Part shown: positions 46,855 through 58,313 of the stretch, piece after piece
Position numbering within the stretch: position 1 is the stretch's first letter
Layout of the letters: each line of letters begins with the position of its first letter
DNA from: Pictodentalium vernedei
Taxonomy: Eukaryota; Mollusca; Scaphopoda; Dentaliida; Dentaliidae
Direction: 5' to 3'
DNA: 64,000 nucleotides
NCBI GenBank assembly: GCA_031216915.1
Contig: CM062293.1
Span: 151,164,285-151,228,284 of the forward strand
Position numbers and translations under genes: made by a program
Notes under the pieces: model-generated
Databases searched by the model: none
Told to the model about the DNA's origin: nothing
Seen by the model: only the letters and a program-made list of their open reading frames with translations

Positions 46855-46985
46855 AGAATGTTGAGGAGCTGACAGTTGATCGTCGATGCTCAGTGGCTCT
46901 CTCCGGCTTCCTCCACCCGTAAAACTGTCATGGTCATGATTAGCCATTGTGCATAAGTATGTGACCTTAAACACCAATAAATAAA
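46855..46985 (+). mobile_element. 5'-truncated SINE copy inside B
   Basis: About 130 bp homologous to the 3' half of the SINE at 27411-27716: shared ctggcttcctccacc-like block, aaaactgtcatggtcatgat and gaccttaaacaccaataaat, ending in an AAAT-type tail. Confidence 0.7.
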
Positions 46986-47252
46986 TGAATAGTAAATGAA
47001 GACGGTTGCATCCATTAAGCTGCCTTCATTAAATCAGTAATGGCAACACTATTGAAATAAGCTCAAAAAGACAGTGCTCTAACCTCATGCGCTGAAATCT
47101 TATTGACAGAACGGTGATCTGAAGATAGATTCTCATAAACAATTCGTACTGCTAATTGGATCCACCTAGCAACTGAATGGACAGACATATCCTTTCTGTA
47201 AGGCATAAGAGAAAGAAAAAAATATCTTTCTTCCTATTCTAATCAAGCTAGA

Positions 47253-47687
47253 TCAACGTTTATAAATGCGCATCGCTATCACTGGACACAACACTGGTCT
47301 ATGGTTGTCTGTGGACGGTAAAGCCTTAATAATAATAGGCTCCGGCCACCTATCCAGAATCTGGTTCTTAGCCAAGAATCCCACTTCCGTAGTAAGAGTA
47401 ATAGTATTACTCACACTACAGAAATGGGAATCTTCTACAGATAATGCATGAAGCTCACTTACTCTTCTGGCAGAAGCAAAGGCTAAGAGAAATGCCGTTT
47501 TGTAAGTAAGGAATTTAAATTCTACATCATCTAATGGCTCAAAAGGAGCTTCCTGAATTTTCAAGAGAACCAAGGACAAATTCCATTTCAGAATTAATCT
47601 GAGGGTTCTAGGTTTATTAATAGAGAAATTTCTAACTAGCTTGGATAAAGAAGTAACTGATCCAATAGCCAAGTTATCATGATGAGC
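47253..47687 (-). pseudogene. Tyrosine recombinase remnant of B
   Basis: The peptide LLAFASARRVSELHAL carries the arginine-I box of tyrosine recombinases. It continues with SNTITLTTEVGFLAKNQ and a CPVIAMRIY block, as in DIRS recombinases. A hAT-type element separates it from upstream sequence. Fossil. Confidence 0.75.
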
Positions 47688-47695
47688 ATATGTGC

Positions 47696-49377
47696 TAGTG
47701 TTGTGCGGTTTTATTTTTCTTGTTTCGGTTCGGTTTTTAAAAAAAAACTCGGTTTATAGGTTGGTTTTCGGTTTTTTATAGTAAGACATCTGCAGTTTCC
47801 AACAGAAACTATGTAGTGTCGATATAATGCCCATACTGTCATCTTTTCAATGATGATTTAATTGGCAGTGACTAGCATTTGTGCTAAGTGTATAAATGGC
47901 AGGCATTATCAAAACAAAATAATATAAAAGAAAATAAAATGTAACAGTGTTTGTAGAATATCACCACTCACCAAGTCTAGGCACATGCCCCCCCCCCCCC
48001 CCTCCCCCCGCACCTCTGGTCTTTAAGTTCAGGCATAAGCGAGTCTATGATGAATTGATATTAACAAATGGGTGTGAAACCAGCTAATTCACAATTTCCC
48101 AGGGCTCTGTTCAGTGCTCACTCCTGGGTGGGGCCCTGGGCAGCCTAACAAAGTGACCCTACCAGGCATTGCAAATAATAACAAGCGTTGCCAAGTGGGT
48201 CACCTAGACACCCATCCTAACATACCTGACAATGAACTGATGTATGGACTCTTTTCCATGCATTTTCCATCATTTCATGTCAGCCTGGAATGGGAAAGTC
48301 ATATTGTTTGTAGCTGGGTGGGCTTCAAAACGAACCACTTTACCAAATACCTATTGCCTATGCACCCCCCCCCCCCCCCCACACACACACACACCTCGCG
48401 CACGCAATGGTATCAGCTCAACGGAACTGATTTCACAAATTCACTGGTGTACTGTTATATATTGCAACTTTTTTGCGTTTGCCTCTTGCCATTCCACTTT
48501 CTATTTCTACCGCTGATTTGTTCCTTTGGTAGCCCCCCTTAAAGTTAGTTGTGTGGGAATGCAACCGTGGCACGTTGACAGCGATATTATGGAACGCAGC
48601 ATTTTCCCGTGGATATGGACGATTCGGTCTTGGGACGTTTCGGCCTTGGGACGTTTTGGTTCAAGACGTTTTGGCCTTCATATATTGAACTAAATAGAAT
48701 AAGAACTTGCAGTTTCGTGTTTTTAGTTGGCCGAAACCTTCAGGACAAATCGTCTCAGGTTGGAACGTCCCAAGTTTGAACCGCAAGGAAACCTCTTCCC
48801 GGATAAGCACATCAAGGGAGGCAACAGACTACATACGAAACACTTGGTGAGGAAACCCATGACAAATGTTATTTTCGAATATGACAATGAAATGCCAAGA
48901 CCTTTTTCTGATATGATATTATTCACTGTCCAACAGATTGTAGATAAGTAATTTTAATTAAACTGATTGACTATGTCAGACAAACCTGTTCAAAAACGAA
49001 GCCAATTGCACAAGGTATTTCCTGTAATCAGTGAAATGTAGGCATGTTGGCTGTCTGTTTTGCCATTCTCACAGAAAACACAACCCATTTTTACGTCAAC
49101 GATGTGTGATTGACAACTTGTCATACATCATTCTCGAGTGATCTGGACATGCTGGAGTGACCCCTTTACACCCAGAATGTGGCGTGCATTGACGACACTG
49201 TTATTTCCTGACAAAGCTCGACATTTCAGACATTGTTAGTGCAAACTGAATAAAGAAAACATCTCTTCCCGACATTTTAGGAAAAAACCGAAACCGTACT
49301 CATTTACCAGTTACACGGTTTTGGTTTTCAAGCAAAACCGAAACCGACTTATAAAACCGGTTAACGGTACAACACTA
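47696..49377. mobile_element. hAT-type DNA element with perfect 8-bp target duplication
   Basis: 1,682 bp between ends tagtgttgtgcggtttta and taaaaccggttaacggtaca-acacta, which are inverted. It is flanked by the perfect 8-bp duplication atatgtgc (47688-47695 and 49378-49385), the length typical of hAT transposons. No transposase domain is recognised in its short open stretches, so it looks non-autonomous. Internally it has poly(C) near 47990-48008 and a C/CA tract near 48366-48393. Confidence 0.8.
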
Positions 49378-49385
49378 ATATGTGC

Positions 49386-50956
49386 CTGATAACATAGACC
49401 TGTAGCCCTTAATAGTAACAGGCTGCAGTTTTAATATGTCAGACAGGTAGACCAGAACATTGGCAATTTGAGGTATAGATGGATTATAAATATCCACCGA
49501 TTGATCTGCACACCAACGAAAGAAGACTCTCCACTTAGCTGCATAATTCAACAAAGAGGAGGTCCTCCTACAGTTAGAAATTGCACATCCACTGCTCATG
49601 AAAACTGCTTTCCGTGCAAGGACTGCACAACGGAAATACGTGAAGGTTGAGACCTTCTGGGTTGTGATGCAGTGCATGGGACTTCCCCTGATACAGAAGG
49701 TCCTTGGAGGAAGCTTCCGAGGAATGTCCCATAACAGACACCTGACAACATTGATCCAAGGTTTCTGAGCTGACAGAGATGCTACCAGTAGAATCCTGCA
49801 ATGAGACTTTTGATTATTAACAGAATCTGCTGAAACAGCAGAGTTTGGAGAAAATGCATATCGTACTATTCTGTTCCATGAAATTGATAGAGCATCTACC
49901 GCATATGCTCGATGATCACGACAAGGCAACATGAACATCGGAAGCTGATTGTTCAGGCTCGTGGCAAAGAGATCGATCATGGGACGATCCCACAGGTAGC
50001 AAATCTGCCTGAAGACGCGTTTGTTGAGAGTCCTCTCTGATGGCAACAGACAACATTTTCTTGAGAGCGAGTCTGCTACTACGTTCAGACGACCCGGAAT
50101 ATGACGGACTAAGATATGAACGTGATGATTCAGAGCAATTTTTTCCATCAATTTAAATAGAGGAATTGAATGAGTGCCACCCTGGTTCCTGAGATAAGCC
50201 ACTACTGTGGAATTGTCTGACAAAATCTGAACGTGGACGTTCGCTACATGAGCAATCCAATATTTTAGTGCCAGCCAAATAGACATCATCTCTTTGATGT
50301 TTATGTGTTTCTCTAGGAACCAAGGGTCCCAAAGACCCCCGACACTTCAGGTCTGCGGGAATCAGGGATGTGCCCCAACCCATTAGACTCGCGTCTGTCA
50401 TAATAGTGAAGACAGGATCCGGTACTTGAAGCGGAACTCCCTGAGTCAACCATTGGAGATCCACCCAAATCTGAACCTTTTGTTTTACTAGGTCCGTTAA
50501 AACAATCTGGCTTTCGAGCGAATGCATCTTGACACTCTGGAGAGGATGTGTGCATAAGTGACCTAGCGGAATCAGGTCCGCAGCCACTCCACACAGTCTC
50601 ATCAGTCGCATAAACTCCCTTGCTGATACTGTGAGAGAGTTTAGAAAAAAGCGAGCATAACAACTGACTAACTTCGACCTGGTTACCGGGAGGCAAACCA
50701 GAAGCTCATTCCCAAGTGAATGAAGGACTTGGACGGAGATAAATCCGACTTCTTTTCGTTTACAATTCAAACGAGACATTGGAATAACAGAAGCAGACTC
50801 TGCACATTGTTCTGAAGTGTGATTTTGTCGCCGTATCTCTGAAGAATGTCGTCCAAGTAAGCCGACGTTACAAGTGTCGAATGAGCTCTGAAGTATGACA
50901 TGACTGAGTTCATTATTAGAGTGAATGTCCAAGGGGCCAGGTTCAGACCGAAACAC
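49386..50956 (-). pseudogene. RNase H and YR N-terminal remnants of B
   Basis: RNase H signatures: TIMTDASLMGWG (about 50390), SDNSTVVAYLRNQGGTHS (about 50200) and HIPGRLNVVADSLSRK (about 50080). The linker DLFATSLNNQLP follows. The N-terminal core-binding part of the recombinase lies at about 49386-49560. Equivalent peptides in A1, A2, A3 and C anchor those elements to this family. Fossil. Confidence 0.75.
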
Positions 50957-51060
50957 ATAGCTTGAATGGCAAAGTGCAGATACTTTCTGAAAGCCGGATT
51001 AACCAAGACGTGAAAGTAAATGTCCTTAAGGTCTATGCTTGCTGCAAAATCATTCACTCA
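50767..51060 (-). pseudogene. Reverse transcriptase remnant of B
   Basis: The peptide SIDLKDIYFHVLVNPAFR (first catalytic aspartate region), then CFGLNLAPWTFT, then SAYLDDIL (catalytic YLDD box), in the order of DIRS-type RTs. More eroded RT sequence extends to about 51365. Fossil. Confidence 0.8.
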
Positions 51061-51373
51061 AATGCTCATTCTTACTGACCGAATGGTTTCCATATAGACC
51101 TTTGGAGCTATTATCAATTTGTTTATTCAGCTCAAGTCTATCACTGGTCGGAACGAGTCGTATGGTTTCGACACAAGAAACAGGTCACTGTAAAATCCCA
51201 GAGAATTGGATTTCTCTACGACCTCTATTGCTTCCTTTACTAAGAGAGATTGAACTTCTGCAAGAAGCGACTCCATTTTTGAAGGATTCGCCGGAAGATT
51301 TATCCAATGCAGACTTCTTGTAAGTGGAGGTTTTGATCGGAATGATAGCCGAAGACCTGTTCTAAATACATTC

Positions 51374-52328
51374 TAGTGTTGAAACGATTTTTCAACTAAT
51401 CGACACGATTAGTACTAAACAAAACTATTAACTGATTAGTGAATCACTCGTCAATTAGTCACCCGAGTGTATTCTCTAAAGCCTTGAAGTTTCCACTTTG
51501 TTTGACTTCTAAGAAATTTAATTCAATTTTATTAACATTAATTCAGTGCTTTCAATTTGAGATGCGCTATCACACTCGCACTTCTACATTGGAAACAAGA
51601 GCTCTCTACAGATGTTAATACTTTTTCAACATGTCCTTGTTTTGGGTAAATGTTGCTGTAATAAGATTGGTCAGAAAACAAAATGTCACATAATGATATT
51701 TACTTTTGAATGAAGTTTTACAACTTGCATTATGGTGTGCACACACTGACCAAGCAAATCGCACTGTTTGGTCACGTGATGTATTTAATATTCAATGAGG
51801 CTATTGTTTATAGTTTGTCTTGCTTTTCATTGGGGGTTGGTTAAGTTATGCAGGTCATGAACAATCACGTCATCAGTGTACACTTCTTTAGAGACCTGTT
51901 TTCTACTTTGAAAGTTTTTTAGCATAATAACAAAGTGCAGAAATTTCTTATTCGTCCTCAATATTCAAGGGAATTTGGGGGGAAAAAGTTCAATTTCGCT
52001 TAAAAATACTTGACAGAACCAATTATTGGAACACCAAAGATTTATTATTAGACCAATTTATTTTTTGCGTAACCGATTGTTTGGTCATAAGGACATGGAG
52101 ACATTGGCCACCGTAATGTTGCACAGTTACCCAGTTAGACCCATTAATTGTATCGTAATTTGGAAGCCACTCCAGCCTATGAATTCAGTTAAAACCACAG
52201 TTTTGTAGAAGTTATTGCTTAGTTTAGCATCTGATATTGCATAACCGACTAGGCGATTAATCGTCGTCTACTTCCCGGCGATTAGTCGATTAGTAAAAAT
52301 CCAAATGGCATTAATCGTTTCAACACTA
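51374..52328. mobile_element. hAT-type DNA element, 955 bp
   Basis: Inverted ends tagtgttgaaacgatttt and aatcgtttcaacacta. The flanks atacattc (51366-51373) and ctacattc (52329-52336) agree at 7 of 8 positions, consistent with an aged 8-bp hAT duplication. Subterminal attagtcgattag-type motifs are repeated in both orientations. No transposase recognised. Confidence 0.7.
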
Positions 52329-52339
52329 CTACATTCCTT

Positions 52340-53820
52340 ACCCACTGATCTTCCGTTACTTCCATCCAGTTTCTCGGGAAGTTTGATAACCTTCCGCCAA
52401 CAGGAGAGCAATATAGGACTTGACCATCACCTCTATGACTTATGGGGCTTCCGGTAAGAGAAACTACGTCCTCCCTGTGAAGCACCTCGTGTCGTTGGCT
52501 TTGGGGCATCTGACTTAAAGTCTCTGTAAGACTTATGCCCCTTTGCAGAGTCGTTATATTGACAGTTTCCGGAATATCTGTACGAGGGTTTCTTAGAACC
52601 ACGCGAGGAGCCCCTTTTGAACGATTGCGAAGTGGAGCACCCTCACCTACCAGCTGCTGCGAAACTGACCTCAGCAACAAAGTGCTGGTAGCTTTTTTGG
52701 TAGCTTTTCTGGTAGTTTCCTCGTACACGAAGGATAACTTGTCATCAAACAAGGTATGACCGGAAACCGGAGCAACTCTGAGAAAGCTTTTCACTCGATT
52801 GCCCTGGTGATATGATCTGCGTAGGACATAGCATCCAGAACCACCCGACTGGAATCAATGGAAGATTCAACACCTCGGAACGGACATTGAATGATGCGGG
52901 TAGCGAGATATCTAGATCCAACGCCTGCTCATCCAGACACAGAAGAGCTCTCTGAACATCTTTTCCTACAGTTTTTAAGTAACTTGGTCCAGGAAACGGT
53001 ATATGTAGAGAAGATGTAGATAAGACCTGCGACAGCAGGTCCATAAGTGAGGCTTGCAGAGCAGTGGTCTTCTGTTTTTTCACTGCATGCTACTCACGGG
53101 ATAGAGATCTGTCCCCAGATCTCTGCGACAAATGTCCCGCATGTGCAAGTCTTGAACCACTAGCTACCGGATGGACCGACTTCGGTGGTGAAGACTGGGA
53201 ACGTCTTCGTGAAATAGCTTGAACATCCAAAGTCGGACAGCTAGTGAGCTGTCTAATGTGCTTTGTCAAAGACGAGGAAGAAGCCGTAACGTAAGGAGTG
53301 TCCCGAACCGCAAGTGAGGATGTTAGCTCCGACTCAGTGAAGTTTCCCGCAACGGAAACAGTCAAACCCGACTGCTGACAGGATGGGGAGGGCTCTCCCA
53401 TTTGCGATCTTGCCCCAGATCTTGCCGAGCATCCCGATCAGAAACTTGCAGTCTTCTTCCCCTTTGCAGTCGGCACTGGGTAACCGCTTCACCATTTGAG
53501 CTATCTGCATGCAAAGGATTAAGCGTGCTAACTAGAGGCTTTATCCCTTGCTTAATATCATGAGCACCTTTGCAGCTAGCTCTGTTTGCTCATCATAGCG
53601 CGACAACGGCAGCACATTATGGATGGATATCGACATACCATCACCATGTTCTTGTTCCTCTGAAAAAGTCACTGAAAAGCTAGAATGACTACAAGCAAGA
53701 CAACAAGCATGTAAATCCGAGGAAGACTTCCTTGACTTACACTTGGAACAGAAATTTTCGTTTTGAATTTTAAAGCCAAAATCAAAGTCCACTGCACTCC
53801 TAAAACATAACATATAATTT
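52340..53820 (-). pseudogene. Gag-like region of B
   Basis: The 5' coding region of B by position. It is basic and serine-rich (for example RRRSQSSPP, about 53220). I do not recognise a domain, so gag-like rests on position alone. Fossil. Confidence 0.45.
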
Positions 53821-54659
53821 ATACATAATAAAGATACTATAAGTAGGCAATCAAAACTATTTCAAAAGAAATCAAAAATATTTTTTCCGAAAAAATTTAG
53901 AAAATGCCTAAGTACCCCAAGGGAACCTCATGAGCCAAAGGGCATCCCGATAGAGCCTAAGTGTGGACAAACACTACATAATTAAAGCTACACTACCGGA
54001 AATACTTAATGAAATGTATCCTACTATAAATACAATAACTGTACTATACTAAATACTGATATAATATGTATTTAAAGTGTTGTTAAACTGAGAACAATAT
54101 CAAGAGGAAAAAAAAGAAACTAAACAACAGGCATAAAATAAGCCCAAAGTCAGTAACTGATCAACCACTACCTGATGCAAAGCTCGATCTTCATAGGAAG
54201 AAAAAAACAAATCATCTGGTAGAAGATGCAAGACCACAAACGTCCTAAACACCCATAGGATGAGGATGTAACCACGGGGAAAAATGGAATGAACATTCCG
54301 TAGAACACATTAAACTCCCAAGAAATTTAATAAAAAATTTCAATAAAAAAGCCAAAATAGCTTGGGAGTTTAACAGGAAGGTTCATGGAAGGAGAGGGAA
54401 GGAACATTTAACAAACAGTAGGTTAATCATAAGCAAGAATGATGACGTTCAGGCACATATCTCGAAAATGGGAAACATGAATAATTTTACATAATTATTT
54501 TAAAGCCCTGAACATCAAAAACCACCATTGTTCACTTCCAGCATCCTGTTACAGCCTTGAATCCACCATAACCATCATTGATTTGTGTCTGGCATCTTCA
54601 AAAATGAGATTTAAAGCACATAGGTCAGTTCAGATGTTTACTGACTTGAGCCAAACAAA

Positions 54660-54860
54660 AGAATGATACTTGGTGCCAATTTCGGTACCTTCCTGGTTAC
54701 CACGCATGCGCAGTACAGAAAAGTATGGAGGACCAGATAGGACTTTTAATTTTCGGATTTGTATGCAAATTTTGAGGATTGGGGGGTTCAAAATTTGTGT
54801 TTAGCCCTGGATATTATTGAGTTTGCACCAGATAAGTTTGGGCCATTGGTTTTAAAAATA
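54660..54860 (-). repeat. 5' inverted terminal repeat of B
   Basis: Reverse complement of 46188-46412. Contains cgcatgcgcag at 54703-54713. Confidence 0.75.
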
Positions 54861-55189
54861 TTGTTCCCTGAGTTCCAATATGTTCTATGTGCCAGAACTC
54901 AGGGGACGAAATAGTAATACAGGTTCCCAATCTGGTTGGCGATAAAATGTGCTCTTTTTGTTGATAGTTGTCAAATGAATTGCTGAGTGTCCTTCTGATA
55001 ACTGTTTTTTATATGGTGGTCTATCAGCATTCCAAAGATCATTTAAATCCAAATCCAACAACTGAGATATGAGGGTCCATAGTTGTTACGGACAGACAGA
55101 CAGATGGATAAACGGATGGAATCCATTTCTATATCCCCCATAAACTTTGTTTTGGCACAGGAAAATTAGCAATTTCCACAAGATACAAA
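54861..55189. repeat. Short pearl-like fragment with foldback and GACA microsatellite
   Basis: A foldback (ccctgagttc / gaactcaggg, near 54868-54904) is followed by 200 bp ending in an acggacagacagacagatgg tract at about 55098-55125. No coding capacity. Confidence 0.4.
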
Positions 55190-56393
55190 GAAATAAAGCT
55201 GACAGGGTTAAAATGACTCAAGACCTAATTTGTAAAAACTGAATCTGACCAAAATTGTGACCTCACTAAGGATGATACACCAAATATCAAAAGATCTGAC
55301 TGGAGGATCTGAATAAAAAGACTCTTAAAAGAATTTTCATCATATGGCTCTAAGTTAAAATTTGGGCTCCAATAGTGAGCACAAGCATGAGCCCAGATGT
55401 TGTATATAAATATAAAGATTCTGACAATTGGATCTGAAGAAGAAAATTTTTAAAGAATATTGCTCATTTTGCTCGAAGTTAAAATTTGGACTTGAACAGG
55501 GAGACAAGATATGAACGCAGGTACTTGGTATGAACAAATCTGAATCAGCCTCCCCCCACCACCCCAACAAAGATGCCGAATGAATACCAAATATGAAATG
55601 ATTCTGACTGGTGGATCTGCAGAAGAACTTCAAAAAACAATTTCTCATATAGTGCAAAGTTAAAATTTGAGCTCAAATAAGAACCAAACATGAACCTATG
55701 AACTTGTTTTGAACAAATTTGTATCCAACACACCTAATGTTGCTGGACGACAAATGTCAAACGATTTTGAAGAAGATTTTAAAAGAATTTTCCTAATATT
55801 TCATGCAGTTAAAATTCACAGTCCTGCATGGAGAACAAATTTTAACACAGTGACTTGCTTTGAATAAACTTGAATTTGATCTTGAATCTGAAATAACAAT
55901 TCTCTGTTCCAAGCAGTTTCTGAAATACTGGTTATGGAAAATGTTTCTATTTTAACTCCCAGGGTTCTCACATGGATGTGAGAATTTTTTTACGTAAATC
56001 AAACACTTATGACCCAATAATGCTGCATACCAAATTTGGTTCAAATTGGTCCATCAGTTCAGAAAATACAAATTTTGGGAGGGGTGCAAAATCTTGCTCC
56101 TTCAAGAACAACTAGAAATATTATAATTCAAGCTTCCCTTGAACAATTTATAGTGCATACCTCAAAAGGAAGCTAATACCAAATATTCTATTGATTTCAA
56201 CAAAACTGAAATAGCCCACCCCAACCATCAATAATATGAAATATTATCAGAATCAGCCCAGTGGTTTGGCAGCAGACTCAAACACACCTTTATGATGGAA
56301 TGACGGATGGATGCTAGAACAGGTGATAGACAAGGGATGATAGATGAAGAGTGATCACAAAAGCTCATACTGACTTTCAGTCAGGGGAGCTAA
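55190..56393. mobile_element. Tandem-module element (166-bp type), head not seen
   Basis: Diverged modules (ccaaatatcaaaagatctga, gaagaaaatttttaaagaa) followed by a ggatggatg-type patch and the tail aagctcatactgactttcag, ending gagCTAA at 56393. The tail is close to that of 23297-25483. Confidence 0.55.
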
Positions 56394-56594
56394 TAACATG
56401 CAACATCACTGTGATAATATTTTTTGTTCAAAATAAACAAATGTCAGCAGATTTAGTCTGACTGTGAATGTTATTCCATGGTACGCCTAAAATGAACTTC
56501 AAGGACTTTCAAGGGTCAATTGTGGTTCAATTCAAGGATTTCTTAGGATATTTTGTGACCAATTTCAAGAACTTACCAAGACCTTCTGTAAAAA
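56394..56594. other. Unassigned stretch
   Basis: Contains cttcaaggactttcaagggt-type sequence like a widespread interspersed repeat; boundaries unclear. Confidence 0.35.
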
Positions 56595-57911
56595 GAACAA
56601 GAGGCCTCTCAGCCTAGACAGCTTGGCTCGGGGTTACTGCTTTCAGAGGAAGTTAAATAGAAGACAAGAATCTCCAAGTGTTACAACTTGTGACCTTGAC
56701 CTTGATGATATGAGAATGGGTCAAGGTCATACCCAACATTAGGTTATGGGTAACAATTGTGTGAAAGATAAACAAGATCTGTCACATAGATTCATTTATA
56801 CAGACCAGACAAGAGCTGTATAACAATATCAAAGTTTTACTATCAGTGACCTAAACATTGATGATATGATCTTGGGTCAAAGTTGCGACACACCTTTGAG
56901 TCCTGAGCAATAAATGTACCAAGCATGAATAAGATCTGTCAACATACCAAGTTATATGAACTGGACAAGGGCTGTTTAACAATATCAAAGTTTAGGTATT
57001 AGTGACCATGTCATTGATGATATGACTTTGGATCAAAGTTGCAACACACCTTTGAGTCCTGAGCAATAATCGTACCAGATATAAATAAGATCTGTCCATT
57101 GTACCAAGTTATGTGGACCAGACAAGGTCTGTATAACAATATCAAACTTTTGCTAACCTTGGATCAAAGTTGCGACACATCTTTGAGTTATGAGCAATAA
57201 AAGTACTAAGTATGAGTAAGATCTGTCAATCATATCAAGTTATATGGACCAGACAAGGGCTGTATAACAACATCACAGTTTTGTTGTGACCATAATCTTA
57301 ATATGACCTCGGATCAAAGTTGCAACACACCTTCGAGTCATGAGTAAGATCTGTCAGTAATACAAAGTTACATGGACCAGACAAGGGTTGTATAACAATA
57401 TCAAAGTTTTGCTGTCTGTGACCTTGAGCCTGATATGACCTTAGATCAAAGTCGCAACACACCTTTGAGTCATGAGCAATAATTATACCACATATGAATA
57501 AGATCTGTCAATCATACCAAGTTATATGGACTGGACAAGGGCTGTATAACAATATCAAAGTTTTGCTGATGTGACCTTGATGATATAACCTTGGTATCAA
57601 AGTTGCCGCACACCTTTGAGTTATGAGCAATAATTATACCAAGTATAAATATGATCTGTTAATAATCGTACCAAATTATATGGACCTCACAAAATAACAG
57701 TGAAATGTCCCAAGTTTTTCTAACAGTCACCTTAAAATAAGGCCTGTGACCTTGACCCTGTGGGGCACATACCATTTTATAGTTTGCGACACACGGTCAA
57801 AAAATATTTTGTGGTTAAGAAGTTATGGCCCTGACAAATAAATGTTAACAGCAGATGAATGACAGACGAATGATGGATGGATGACAGACAAATCGTTATC
57901 AGAAAAGCTAA
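56595..57911. mobile_element. Tandem-module element, about 155-bp module
   Basis: The head gaacaagaggcctctcagcc is followed by about seven modules of roughly 155 bp (phrases 'tataacaatatcaaagttt', 'gatcaaagttgc', 'caacacacctttgagtc'). The tail has gaatgatggatggatgacag and ends agCTAA at 57911. It has the same general plan as the other module elements with a different core. Confidence 0.6.
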
Positions 57912-58313
57912 CAAAAAATATCAGCAATGTTTTAAAAAAAAGGGTTATGTTAACATTCCTTTTACAGAACATGCTTTAATGTAGAACTGAAAATTCATCC
58001 ATTTATATCTTGGTTGACAGAAATAAGTGAGCTCTGTTAAACAAAACATAATTGGTCAAATTCATTTCTGCACCTTCAAACTAATTTTCTGCCAGAAACT
58101 GTTGCCAGTACCCTTAAAATAAATCTCAACAAGAGTATCAGCAAACTGTAACAATTTTTTAAGCACTTTCAAAGATCTGTTGGGTTTCAGAACACATTTT
58201 CAACTGCTTCAATGCCTTAAAATTCATTTTCAAATTCAGTGACTTTCTGTGCCACTTTCATCTATGGCCATCATGTATTTTTTCATTGTGGGTTGCAAAC
58301 CAATGACAGAAAG
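57912..58313. other. Unassigned stretch
   Basis: The phrase gctctgttaaacaaaacata near 58033 resembles the centre of the family V element at 27211; otherwise nothing recognised. Confidence 0.35.

Larger units (their letters stand above)
46188..54860 (-). mobile_element. DIRS-like element B, best-preserved copy
   Basis: A minus-strand DIRS-like element of 8.67 kb, about 6.0 kb without its two hAT-type insertions. Inverted terminal repeats are at about 46188-46412 and 54660-54860, with the internal complementary region at about 46484-46577. Coding remnants read from right to left: gag-like (about 52340-53820), RT, RNase H, YR. It also contains a truncated SINE. It is a fossil with several breaks besides the two insertions. 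Terminal repeats differ from each other at scattered bases, so it is older than A1 and A2. Confidence 0.85.

Noticed and set aside
48114-48542. 142-codon open stretch inside the hAT-type element, candidate transposase
   Set aside because: No BED zinc finger, RNase H-like or hAT dimerisation motif is visible. It runs through a C/CA tract.
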